Origin: Dimargaris cristalligena
Lineage: Eukaryota > Kickxellomycota > Dimargaritomycetes > Dimargaritales > Dimargaritaceae
NCBI GenBank assembly: GCA_027576995.1
Contig: JANBQC010000115.1
Coordinates: 1-57,702 of the forward strand
Length of the DNA stretch: 57,702 nt
Direction of reading: 5' to 3'
Made by a program: the position numbers and the translations under genes. Positions 22,940 to 34,355 of this stretch are shown piece after piece. The first letter of the stretch is position 1. The number at the start of each line of letters is the position of its first letter. Below the pieces are notes generated by a model. That model was given only the letters and a program-made list of their open reading frames with translations. It did no database searches and was not told where the DNA came from.

Positions 22940-25933
22940 CTACCACTGCAGATCCAGACCCTTCATCAGGGCGTCGAGCGACTGCCCGGCTTGCCACAGC
23001 GGTAGGGCTAGGTCACTCCGGAGCGCCGCCACCAACCAGGCATCCATGGGCCGTCCCATCTGTCGACAAAACCGGGCGAGGTCCCGGAATAAATCCAAGC
23101 GATTATGACGGGCCAAAGTTTCCACCAGATCCCGGATTACCCCAGCGGTGGGCAAGACCCGGATATCCGCCCGGGGCATGAAGTCCCAAAGGACGGCCAA
23201 GGCCGCTTCGGGTTGGCCGGTCCGGCGGTAGGCCCGGATTAACGACCGAACCGTCCATTCGGTCCACGGTAAACCCAGATCTTCGGACCATTGAACGATG
23301 GTTTCAATGTCTTCGCCCTGGCAACTGGCGAGTAATCGACTGACTAAAGCCGGTGTGGCGAAGGGAAAGGCCTTGGACTGGGGTTGGGGTTGTGTTGATT
23401 TGGGCCGGTCGGGTAAGGGTGAGGTGCGCAGATAATGCCATACGGAAGCCCAGACTTGCGGAAGCCCATGGGTAGTAGCCGCTTTTAGCAGGGCATCCGC
23501 CGTCTGGAAATCCATGCCCATGGGGACCGAAGACCGGCGGGCGGCGACCGCAGCAGCATTATCCCGCCGGTGGAGCTGGCGGTGCTTCGCCTCCCACAGG
23601 TTCAAGGTCGTGCGGAATTCCGCTTTATAAGACGGGGCCGCGTACGCGGTAAACGTGGTCCGAAAAAAGGTAACTGACAACAAGTCGCGGGCGGCACTTA
23701 AGGGTATATCCCGGATTAACGGTCGGCTGAAGGACTTGAGGTGGGCTTGGATCAGGGCCGGGATCAGGTACACCAGGGCCTCGGCAGCCATGGGCTGATC
23801 TTGTTGCTGCTGGTATGTATTGAATTGGACCAATGCTTCGGAGGCCGAATGGGTTCGGGTCAGGCTGACAATGTGATAAGCTCGGACGAGAGGGGTGATG
23901 GGTAGGCTTGCCTCGGCGTTCAGGTGGTTCAATAGGGATTGGAAAGCGTACCGATCCTGGGCGTGGGCCAATTGTTTGGCCAGCTGCTCCATTGCCACGA
24001 CAGCATCATCGAAAAGGCCGCCCCTTCCGTAGTAGACTAAGACATGAATACAATCATCATATAGTTTCTGGCGCTGGAGTTGCGTTAGAATCCTACGGTA
24101 ATTTTCCGGGGATAATACATAACCACCCCTCCGGCGGATCAGGAGGCTCAGAACCGGCCGCATACGCTTGCCGTTTTTAAAATGGATCAGCCCATGTAGA
24201 AGTAAATCGATATCGGCCCGGGACCATGAATGTGCGGGATGCTGCAATACCCACCGCACACAGTGGTTAAACAAAGCGGCCCGGTTGGATTGGAGGGCCG
24301 CCGAGAGGGCCGTGGGAATCAGGCTGGGTACCAGACAAAGTCGGCTAGTGTTGGGGAGTTGTTGCAGTCGGGCCACTAACGCCAGGAAGCCCTCCTGGGT
24401 TTGGTCCCGGGTGATCAGGTCGTTCGCAGTCAGCAGAAACTCCCGCTGGGTTAGTTGGTGTAGCCGGGTCCGCAGGATCGAGTGAATCGCCGCATAGCGA
24501 TCCGGCGCGGTATCTGGCGGCAGGCGCTGTAGTATATACAACCATACAGCGGGGGTTGGGGGAGGGTTCCTTTCGGCAAGGGCCTCTAGTAGCCGGGGGA
24601 GCTGACTCAAGTCATTCACATTTAACGAGTGATCAAGAACCGGTTCGATCAAGGCGGCTGGGAGGGTTAGGTCCCGATGGGCCATATGCTCGTAGTACTT
24701 GGTGACCTGCTGGGAATGGTCCAGAAGGTGGTGGGCCAATATGGCCGTGGCAAAGTCGTCAGCTGTGGCCACACGGTGTAGGATACCCAGTCGGTTATCC
24801 AGGAGATTGACTTGATGGGTGTCCCGTAGTTGGCTGTAGCCAAGCATAAGTTCCGCGATAATAGCCGGGGTCGGTGGAAGGTTTATCGCGGACATATGAG
24901 CCCCAACCCCTGGCAGCTGGTTGAGTCCTGGGGATGGGACTGGTGGAAGTGAATCCACTGACTTTGGGGAAGGTCCCCGGACCCAGTATCTTAGAAGGGT
25001 TAGAAACTGGGTCTCGGATAAAGGCTTTCCCCATCTTCGTAGCCTAGTATATAAACTCAGGAGTAGCGTATCTTGTTGGGAAGCCACTAAAATATCGACC
25101 CAATCGGATACAGCAGCATTCGGTAATCGATCGAGAAACGGGTAAATGAGTTGGTATAGAGCGTGGATAGCTTCCGGCGAGGAACTCGCCTGTTGCTGGC
25201 GGGCCAGTCGGGTCAATTGCTGCGGAAATGTGCTTTCTTGGGGATCGGTATTATTCCTTTCCTGGATTAGGTTGCCGGGAAACAACTGGGCGACTAATAC
25301 GTCTAGGGCTGGAAAATCCAGAGAGTGAAAGATGTTTGTTTGCGAAGCAATGTATTTAATGGCGGCCAGCATACCCACCGAATCAGCGGACCGGTAGAAA
25401 GCGTCTAGAAGTTCAAGCACCAGTTCGGCATCCAAGGCATCGGGGGGAAGTAGGGTCTGGAACCACCGAAACGTCTTTGGGGGTGGCGAATCGAGTCGAC
25501 AGAGGGCCAGTAGCAATGCCCGATTGTCTGACGATGGCGATGGGGTATTTACTATTCCCTTTTCTTGCGCCTTGGCCAAGTCCGCTAACCAGCGGTGGGT
25601 AATCGTGGTCGTGGCATTGGCGGGAATCTCGGGCGGGCAGGAGGTGGTGGCCGCTGCCTCCTTCCCCAGGCGGTGGTGATGGTCGTTCGCGCCCCTTACC
25701 AGCGTCAGTAATTGCATATACTGGCTGGGCTGCAGTGTCGCGGATTCGGGGAAGTCCCGGCTGAGTTCGGCAAAGGCGGCCCAGGAAGCCGCTGCCCGGT
25801 TTTCTTCGAGGGCTATTAGTAGGCGGGAGCGCAATTTGAGACGCTGGAGGGACGAGCCCGGTTTGGAGGGACGTGGCACATTCGTAGTTAAATGCCGGCA
25901 GCTAAACTGTCGAAGGGCGGTGGCATAGAGCAT
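22940..25933 (-). CDS. Mitochondrial pentatricopeptide-like (PPR) protein
   Basis: Single exon, 997 residues. The start MLYATALRQFSCRHLTTNV is Arg-rich and acid-free, a mitochondrial presequence. The rest is an almost continuous series of helix pairs of about 35 residues, typical of PPR or related alpha-solenoid proteins: TVRSLIRAYRRTGQPEAALAV and VIRDLVETLARHNRLDLFRD near the C-terminus, and ENYRRILTQLQRQKLYDDCI in the middle. Fungal PPR proteins bind mitochondrial transcripts and act in their processing, stability or translation. I cannot assign it to a particular orthologue, because such proteins diverge fast. The ATG at 25933 is the first in frame and gives the targeting peptide. It shares a 570-base promoter region with RRN7. 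Confidence 0.75.
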   Translation of the reverse strand: MLYATALRQFSCRHLTTNVPRPSKPGSSLQRLKLRSRLLIALEENRAAASWAAFAELSRDFPESATLQPSQYMQLLTLVRGANDHHHRLGKEAAATTSCPPEIPANATTTITHRWLADLAKAQEKGIVNTPSPSSDNRALLLALCRLDSPPPKTFRWFQTLLPPDALDAELVLELLDAFYRSADSVGMLAAIKYIASQTNIFHSLDFPALDVLVAQLFPGNLIQERNNTDPQESTFPQQLTRLARQQQASSSPEAIHALYQLIYPFLDRLPNAAVSDWVDILVASQQDTLLLSLYTRLRRWGKPLSETQFLTLLRYWVRGPSPKSVDSLPPVPSPGLNQLPGVGAHMSAINLPPTPAIIAELMLGYSQLRDTHQVNLLDNRLGILHRVATADDFATAILAHHLLDHSQQVTKYYEHMAHRDLTLPAALIEPVLDHSLNVNDLSQLPRLLEALAERNPPPTPAVWLYILQRLPPDTAPDRYAAIHSILRTRLHQLTQREFLLTANDLITRDQTQEGFLALVARLQQLPNTSRLCLVPSLIPTALSAALQSNRAALFNHCVRWVLQHPAHSWSRADIDLLLHGLIHFKNGKRMRPVLSLLIRRRGGYVLSPENYRRILTQLQRQKLYDDCIHVLVYYGRGGLFDDAVVAMEQLAKQLAHAQDRYAFQSLLNHLNAEASLPITPLVRAYHIVSLTRTHSASEALVQFNTYQQQQDQPMAAEALVYLIPALIQAHLKSFSRPLIRDIPLSAARDLLSVTFFRTTFTAYAAPSYKAEFRTTLNLWEAKHRQLHRRDNAAAVAARRSSVPMGMDFQTADALLKAATTHGLPQVWASVWHYLRTSPLPDRPKSTQPQPQSKAFPFATPALVSRLLASCQGEDIETIVQWSEDLGLPWTEWTVRSLIRAYRRTGQPEAALAVLWDFMPRADIRVLPTAGVIRDLVETLARHNRLDLFRDLARFCRQMGRPMDAWLVAALRSDLALPLWQAGQSLDALMKGLDLQW

Positions 25934-26505
25934 GGTGGAAACAGTTGCGCTTTTTTTATCTTTGGCAAAGTATAATAACCAGAATCTACATAGCGTTAAT
26001 GTTATTTTAGGGCAAGTCTCAATAGAAAAGCAACCTAAACTGCACCTTGGAATTCCCCAAATATGGAAAACGGCAAAGTCGTATATTTTAAAGCATAAAT
26101 CACGTAAACATATTGGACCGCAGTATCAAGTAGAGAGCAAGTCGAGTACGTTGGAAATGTAAAATATTCACTCGCAAGTTCCCTGCTTAGCTCATTTGGC
26201 CCTAAGTAAGTGTTTTTAGTATGGGTCGATTAAACGCCCGCGTTTCCCGTAGAGCTTCACTTTTTATTACCTATACTTTGCCTTAATATTTGATACCGAC
26301 ACCGCTGTTTCTGCTTTTTACTTTTAACCGTAAAAGGTGCTATTACCTATCACCCTATCCCGCATTTCACCCTACCTACATTCCCTCCTCACGCCCATTC
26401 CCCGCAAGCTTCGGTCTCACCTGCGCGCATTGGTTCGGTTAGCGAGCGAATCCCCCGTAGTTAGCACCTGTATCTAGCCCTTGTCCTTCTCCCCCTCCCG
26501 TGGCC
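25934..26505. other. Divergent promoter region, PPR gene and RRN7
   Basis: About 570 bases. The RRN7-proximal half (26330-26500) is C/T-rich, like a fungal core promoter and leader. No RNA gene seen. Confidence 0.5.
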
Positions 26506-29010
26506 ATGGATGCGTTTCCTAGCGGAGGACACGGCATCGGGGCCTCTTCCTTTTCAGCGCCCCGCTGTCCCGTTTGTCAGGCCAAATTACGTCGCTCGGG
26601 CGGGAGCTCCCTCTGCTCCAAGTGCGGTTACCAAGACGAAAGGAAAGAGGAAGTCGACGATCGCCTCATTGACACCCGCGGTCTCCGTCGTAAAGTAAAG
26701 CGAGTGTTACGCCTGCGACAACGGCGATGGATTAATACCACCGCGGGAAGCGCCGCCGCCCACTTTGCCCTGGCCAAAGCGATTCAGTATTGCTTGCAGG
26801 AGGCCCTGCTTGTGTTGGTCGATGATATCGGGTTGCCGCCGGAGGTCCAGGACGTGGCCGAAGAGATCTGGCTGGTGTTTCTGAACCTGTACCGATTCGA
26901 CTATAGGTACCGGTGGGAACAGTTCGGGCGCGAGCACGACGATGTGCTGGGTAAACAGCCGTTGGGCGATGGGGATCTCCCTTTGGGGGGCTTAAGTGAA
27001 TGTGAAGAAAACCCCGACGAACGACCGAGTGACGGGGAGGAGGCCCTGGATAACCTGGATTTCACCCTGCCGAGCTACCCGACCGTCGAAATGGAAATCG
27101 ATGCCCAGTTGGATTCCGAAGTGAATCGGCTGGCCCAACTACCCGTGAAGAAGAAGCGGAGGAAAAAGAAGCCCAAGGTCACTGCACATATTTTCAGCTC
27201 CTCGGAGAGTGAATTAGACGATACTAATGATAATCGGCCCATACCACCCGATCTATCGGATGACAACTGGCCACTATTACCCGAAGATCCATTCATTACG
27301 GCACGCCATCAAGCCGGTATCCCATCCACGCCTCCCCCACCGGAACTCAGTATAGTCAAGGAAGAGAAAGCGGAGGAGATGGTGGCGGTTATTCCTCCTA
27401 CTTCATGGTCCACGGACGACGAGAACATCGAACCCATGCGGGATCCGCTGGACTCGGCCTACCGCCGGCTTAGACCCCCCTCCCGGCGATTGCGAGGCTC
27501 GCTGGAATCAGCTGAATTCCCCCGTCTCGCCGGCCGGGTGCCCGTTACCTGGAAGACCGACCCGAAAGTAACCCACTTGAGGGTGAATTACCAAACCGGG
27601 CATAAAAATATCACGGGCCTGAATATCATTCCCACCGTGCCGGCCATCCTCTACCTGGCCTGCCAATGGCTCCGGTTGCCCGTGCTACTCCAGGACCTCT
27701 ACCGGTGGGTGGAAACAGACCGCATTCCCTTGCGTCGAGCCATAAGTATTTTACCGCTCAAAATTGTGCCGCAGATACACCAAGTCTACTTAAAACGACA
27801 GCATATTATGGTAAGTGACCCCCATGACTATTCTTATCATTACAGTACCCCCCCCCGCACCCCCAGATACTCGTTGAACCTCGCGCGACTAATCCTAGAT
27901 GTTAATTTTTTTGTATTAATTGTTTTGTTTTGGCCATACCTATTATCCTATCTACGATTATATCTCCCCTATTAGGGCGCCATCGAGTTTAAGCACTATG
28001 AAGCTCAGGTATTCGAAATTTCCCACTTAATGCGGTTGAACTACCGGATTGAAGTACCGCCACTCAACAGGGCCCTGATCCTCCATCGTCTCATTGATAA
28101 TCTCAGCCTGCCCGTCCAATTCTACCACGAGGCCGAGGGGCTCTGCGACCTTCTCCCAGTGGACCTATCCCTCGAACACCCCACTTCGGGCATACCCGAG
28201 GTTACTCTAGCCGCCGTTCTCATTGTGCTTATCATGATGCACTACGGCCTGGACGGGATGCCCCGGACGGACCCGGACCATCCCCTCTACTCCCGCAACC
28301 TCCCCTCCTTTGCCCAATTCATCACCCAGTTCGGCTGGCAGCTCCCCTACGCCAACCCTATATGTCCCGACCGACTCGCGGACGCCCGGGAGTTTTGTGA
28401 ACGGCATCTGGATCGGTTCGTGGACTTGGCCTTTACGTACCTCTCCCACGATGTGTGCATCGAAATGTCCCTGAATAAAACCGCGACCATGACCCTGTTA
28501 AACCGCGTGGCCGAGCGGGTGGAAAAACAACAACTACTCTTCACGCACTGGATCCCGCCCCTACCCACGGTGGAAATCCACCAGCAAAGGGGGGGTACCG
28601 AATCGTTGGCCGGGGCGGAAAATGGGGACGGCCGGCCTTCCAGTGAGCCCCACGAAAGTACATCGGAGGCGGACAAGGCTTACAGTGAGTACCAGCGCTG
28701 GTACGCGGCAATTAATACCCCGGACACTGCTTCAGCACGGGGTGATGCGCCACCAGCGTCAACAACGTCAGCGGATATCGACCCGGTCCTCATTGAACCG
28801 CTAGTGTCGGGTAAAATTGCCGTGCGAACCATGTTACCCTACGATAATTTCCCTGATGACCCGGATATTATGCCCCGTTTCATGGCGGTGGTGCTGACTC
28901 GGTTCAGCCAGGTGGTGGGAAGTTCCGTTGCCGCTTTATCCGACCAAATTCAAAAAATTATGCAGCGAATTGAGCCCGAACCTGGGACGATGCCTAATAT
29001 TACCCATTAA
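26506..29010 (+). CDS. RRN7: RNA polymerase I initiation factor, Rrn7/TAF1B family
   Basis: Model: join(26506..27810, 27976..29010), 779 residues. Rrn7/TAF1B is the TFIIB-like subunit of the Pol I core factor that starts rDNA transcription. An N-terminal zinc ribbon has C21-P-V-C24 and C37-S-K-C40-G-Y. After it come helical cyclin-like folds: HFALAKAIQYCLQEALLVLV, DVAEEIWLVFLNLYRFDYRY, and in exon 2 EVTLAAVLIVLIMMHYGLDG, the conserved family segment. The intron (27811-27975) has GTAAGT and CTATTAG, phase 0, and joins KRQHIM to GAIEFKHYEAQVF. The ATG at 26506 (GGCCATGGATG) is used rather than a GTG just upstream. The protein is longer than yeast Rrn7 (514) because of an acidic, basic-patch-containing linker at about 150-310. 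It is divergent from the PPR gene. Confidence 0.9.
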
Positions 29011-30490
29011 ATGGCTGGGCCGTGCAGCGCTTTGGTAACCATATGGGTGAAATACGGCCCAGCTGTATAGGATTTTAACTGATATGTGTATGGCCCCAGG
29101 TAGTGGAAAGACTGTCCAGGCAGGATAATGATCTAAATTTCGGGACATCTCATGGGTGGTCCAAGATAGGCACTTGATCAGAGATATTGAACCTCCGATG
29201 GGATAATCGGAAGTAAGGGCCTTTACTCCATTCCCAACTGCGCAGTGCCTTGGTAGTTGTCCCTAAATCACTGAACATTACCACCCGAGGCCCTATTAAT
29301 AAACCCGGGCTTTGATTCGACCAGAACAAGTGGGTTAGTGCCAAAAGTAATGGTAATTCGGGTACTATGCTACTGGACTAAATAATTGATCGCTTGATAT
29401 TGGATTATATCGCGGTGGCTTTGTCATACTAAACGACCCCAGTGGCGGCAGCTTCCTGCCTGGGGGTAAGCTATTTAATGGGTTTAAGTTGAACACGACC
29501 CAACCCCATGGCCACATCATGGATATGGCTGGTATAACAAATATACTGGGACTTGACCGCAAAAGAGTGTGTAATAAATTTGCTTTTTGGACCACGTGTG
29601 TCCTGTCTGAAGATATCGATAGTAGTACCTTATTTTCCGCGGACTACTCAACCAAACGGATTAGAATGCTTTACAACAGGCTCTGTTCCGTGTTGCCATA
29701 TTCGATCTCAAAATAAAAAATTAAAATTAAAGTGCGAATATATATACTGATATCTAGTAAATTGGATGTGAGCTCAATACCCAGTCGAAATAGAAGTCGA
29801 AATATAGATGTAATGAACCGATTTTTATTAGTAAAAGGGGAAAACCCATTGTTGTGGGTTAAGTGAAAAGAATTTGAGTTGCTTATAATCACTCGTGGAT
29901 TGTGATTTCAATCAACATTGGTTCGTAGAGATACTATTGAAGCGGATAAGGACAAATGAGTCCAATGGTGGCCCTAAACTCATTTTAAATTTGACCAGAA
30001 CCAGGTGCCGACATCTATTCAAGAGACAAAATTATTAGTGAATAAAACTAAGCCCTTTCCCGCCGCCATGAATTAACTGATGAACTCAGCCACCAAGTCT
30101 TTGTCTGTTGCTTGGACGACTGGTGTAAAATCGACAACTAATCTTCAGTTTCCAATACCACATACAATTAATTGGTATAAACCGGACAAATAAGGAACAT
30201 TCCACTAGGTGAAACCGCATCTATATAAAAAGATGGAAGTTCCTCATTAAGAAAAGCTATCAATCAAAATACATACAATAACAATAACGCACTACATATA
30301 ATCTGATTTATAGAAACCCTCCACCATCACAGGTGACCCCTGGTATTTTACTCGGGGTCGGATGGAGGAGGGGGGGTGTCGCCCTCTTGGGGTAGGCAGG
30401 GGGCTGACCGCGTGAAAAAAGGGAAAATCCTCCAAGATCTCTTGGGGGACTTATACCCTTTTTTTTGGCGGGTGGGTGTAGATGTATTAG

Positions 30491-30545
30491 ATTCCTGCAA
30501 TACTGCAGAATGCGGCCCCCGGTTGCCTATGGGGCCGCGGGGAAT
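30491..30545. other. GC-rich nested hairpin
   Basis: Outer arms ATTCC (30491-30495) and GGAAT (30541-30545) enclose a TGCA-based small hairpin and a strong 8-bp stem, GCGGCCCC (30512-30519) with GGGGCCGC (30531-30538), loop 11 bases. About 50 bases to the left, CCAAGA-TC-TCTTGG forms another hairpin. It could be a structured RNA, the end of a mobile element, or a short coding island: an ATG-started 76-codon frame covers it on the minus strand. Confidence 0.45.
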
Positions 30546-33415
30546 AATCGAATGAAATATTGTTTTTATAATAGACATTGTATTAAAGTGTTAGAATAAA
30601 AACCGACTGATTGATAAATGTAGGGAAAACCAATGCCTTTTATACATGCATCTATTAAGAAAAAATCACTAGTGGTGCAAGGTCGGAAATGGCAACTGTG
30701 CAGTCCAAATGGGTTAGGGCAGCTTTGCTTAACAAAACAAAGGGCAAGATAACAACATGTGGATTCATAATGGATAGACTGAACAGGCCCGAAAGAGTCT
30801 TGTATCTTCACCATGCCTTTTGTTAACTATTATGATTGAAATTGCGAAGTTTTCAAAAAGAAATCTAATTACTGGCAAGTCCGCGGTTCTTTTGGAGACT
30901 GCGGCCTGTCCTTTATGGATCACTATACATGGTTTACATGCCTTGTCTATGGCTTAGTAAATCACATGGTCTTGATAATTTCGGCCATGTTGATGGCAGC
31001 GTTGGACACCATTTGAAATCCTTGCCAAGAATCGGCCACATTGAATCTATAACTAGAAGGCTTCACATACCCCTTCCATAGTATTGTACCAGAGGGACCC
31101 TCGTGTTTTTAGACAAAGACTATTGTGTTGGTTCAAGAAACTATCAGTTGTCTCAAATCTTCTTATCTACTACATTCTCGATTTTACAGCTACTCTTGCC
31201 AGCCTATTGTCCCCAGGGTAGCGTGGCCGTACAATACTAACATTTCATTTTTGGACCATCATTATAGCAATATGTTATTATTAGTCGCCGAAATGTTACT
31301 ACTGCAGGCTTCTGTAATGTTCTAGCTCTTGCCCACTTAGCCATTTCAATAACCCACCTTTTTTATTCATGTTCTCAAGTATCAATATCGATTTTTTTTA
31401 CGTTCAATGGGCTATGGTCTTTTCTCTTGCACTGTCTTATTTATTGGTGCCCTACTTTAATTATTGTCGCCGTACAATACAGACGAGTGGGTATATTCGG
31501 CTGATTCTGACTTGTAAGTCTCTTTAAAAATGTTTGAAAAGTAAGCCGCTGTTATTAAATGGAGCACTACCCTTCACCTTGGTCTACAAGCTCCATTAGT
31601 TTTTTCTTTTTTTGGATTTCTCCACTTCACTTTGACTGGTTGCTGATTTTATTAAATGGAAGTGAACCATATTTTATTTATAAACTATAAATACATAAAA
31701 ATATGGGTGAAATTCGGACTGGATGTATGTTATAAATGCTATGTGCAAGGTAAACTACGCGGGAGATTCATTTATAACGAGGAATATTCACATCACCCAC
31801 CGGATTTTCTGCTATACAGCCTGGTTGAATCTTTCCTATATATACTTTTTTTATATAAAAAAACAAACATGCATGAAAAATCGACTTTTTCGATTATAAA
31901 TATCAGTGAAATTAATAACATACGGAAACAGGTGAACTAACTGATAATAAATTGATGGATGACCATAATGACCAGAAAAGGAAAAATACGAATGGGCCAG
32001 CTCGCGTAAATAGCGTATGCCAAGCCAACTGTTTGAAGTTAAATAGTAATCTCTAATCAAATAAAGGGCCGTCCGCCAAGCCAGTAGGCCCCTTATATCT
32101 AGACTGGGGCTTACTAATGGTCGATAGCTTGAGGTCAAATCCTGGAGTTAGCCGAGGGGGTGTCACTGATAGCTTTGGAGACTTTCGGGTAGCGGTATAG
32201 GGACTGGCTGAGCGTTGCGAGGTATTACAAGCCAGGAATTGTGTTTAGACAAATCTGCGGTACCAACCTCGAGTGATTTGTGTTCATAGTCAGGCGAGCG
32301 TCATTCGAAACTAAATAGACAAGGCATTGCGCATGAAGGTGCTCCCAGTATTGCACTTAGGCGGTCGCTTATGGATGTTACATGGTCACCTTCAGATATT
32401 CGGAAGGGATCCCCCTTTTGGGCGCGGGGATTCTAGAAATAGCCGGGATTTTACCCTACGACAGGAATTTGCTAAGAATAAGGCAATTATTATATTAAGA
32501 TATAAAGGGCTCGGGGCAGTGAGTGCTATTTTCTATTTTTTTATCTCTTATTTTTCTGTCAGTTGATTGGAGCGGTCACTATTTACCACTTACCGGGCGG
32601 AGAGCGATTCCCATGTGAACACGGTGGGACATCCCTATTAGTGGTATCAAGTGGCGGTCCGAGTTTGGAGTGATCTACCTCGTTCAGTGGTTGCAAGGGA
32701 ATGGCGTCGTGAAATTGGGGCACGGTTCAAGTACAGGGCCGGGGAAGTTTGCTATTTAGGCAACGAAGCCGCCAGTTAGCCATTGCGGGAGGGGTTTTTT
32801 CTGACCATCCGATCCTCAGACTATAGAGAACTAAGTTATTGTACCCAGGGGCATACTACTTAATTGAGCGAGTGTAACTCATTTACGACACTGTCTGTAT
32901 AATTAGCCCATATATTGGCCTCCGCTCCTATTTATCTTCTGCTTTTGATTCTACCATTACCTGATATCTTTCTACTGGGCCATAATATATGAAATTATTG
33001 TGATGATACCCCAATCGGCATTGCAACTGTTTTACATGGAGCGGAAATGTACTGGGTACCTCCAGCCTATCTTATATTTTCATATTGGCTATTTTAAACA
33101 ATGTGTTCCATGGGGCCCAACCCGGTCTTTCGAGACACTAGTATTATTTGCAATGGCTAGTTGGTAATCCTCGAGCTTGCAAATCGCTTTTCATTTTAAA
33201 ATATATTCTTAGGCCAGGACCATATGGTTGACTACTGATGTAATGCACTTTATAGAAAGTAATAGACTTGGGGAACCACACAAATAAATATAAAGTACTG
33301 TTTAAGCGTGCTATAATTTGGGGTTGAATGGGTTGGTAGCATAATTATTTGCTAATCAAAAATAACAAAAGAGGAACCTTATGGAGATGCAAGAATAAAA
33401 CGACACACCGCATAC

Positions 33416-33641
33416 CTGACCGGGATTAGCGGCTCTGTGGTATCGGAGTAGCTACTGAATTTGGAAATAGTAGAAATGTTTATACATGGCTGTGAAGATC
33501 CTCCACCGGAAAAAAATTTAGAAGTCCAGCAGCCGTGTAAGGGTATATTGATAGGTGAGTGAGGTATGTGATCTTCACCAGCCGCGGTATTGGAGGTCAC
33601 TAATACTGTGCGTGGGGATGGGGCCTGAATGGGAATTCCCA
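33416..33641 (-). pseudogene. Exon-like fragment of unknown gene
   Basis: On the minus strand the sequence between CTCCAG (acceptor-like) and GTCAG|GTATGC (donor-like) is open for about 75 codons, with serine/threonine/proline-rich content (SSQPCINISTISKFS). No partner exons with matching phase could be fixed upstream (33700-34300) or downstream, so it is a gene relic or chance. Function unknown. Confidence 0.25.
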
Positions 33642-34355
33642 CTGGAGTGAGAAGTACCTAAATGTGATTGTTGGCTTATTATTAGGTCAAATTTGTCTTA
33701 CAGAATACTGTTTTAACATACTGCCGCATCAGACAATTCATATAGACATTTTTGCCTGCGTGAGTTCCGGGATTAGTGCCATGGAAAATCTATATATTGC
33801 GTGGATAATACATGGGTGGCCTCTAGATCCTCCCTTTCGATCGCCTTTTTGTATATTATATCCTAATAAGGCTATGGGAATCTCGGCAGGGCGTTTCAGG
33901 ACCAGTAGCAGAGTTTGTTGCTTAGGTTTAATATACATGCATCTAATAACCAACATAGAGGGATGTATGCCTATCTACTTGGTTAGCTACACCATGGATC
34001 TCGGCACTTTACTAAAGCCCGACTCCCAACTTAATTAAAAAACTGGATTGGCCAGTGTCTACTAATTTATATATAAAGGCTTGATCCCACTTCGTACTTT
34101 AACCTTATCACCGTTGACTTAATTATTTCATAGCCATCCACTAATACATAACTATTAGCCTTCCATAATCCAGGTAAGTTTCCTAACATCAGGAATCTAG
34201 AAAATCGGCTATGTTTAGCCCTAAATCGCCCGCCATCACCCGAACATGTATCGTTTTCTATCCACACCTAACTACCGGTTATTTAACCATTGATTTTATT
34301 GTGATACGTTGATTTACAGTCTAGGAAGCGTTTATTCATTTCCATCTATCCAATT

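Larger units (their letters stand above)
29011..34355. other. 5.3-kb block without recognised genes
   Basis: AT-rich throughout with a few GC-richer islands (30350-30560; 32150-32830). No conserved domain appears on either strand. Items noted: a hairpin-rich island at 30491-30545; an exon-like frame on the minus strand at 33416-33641; a 124-codon frame at 33664-34038 that lacks gene-like composition. The last few hundred bases hold the promoter of the protease gene. Confidence 0.55.

Noticed and set aside
33664..34038. A 124-codon plus-strand frame in the gene desert
   Set aside because: Starts with a non-ATG codon, no homology recognised, codon content like random AT-rich DNA.
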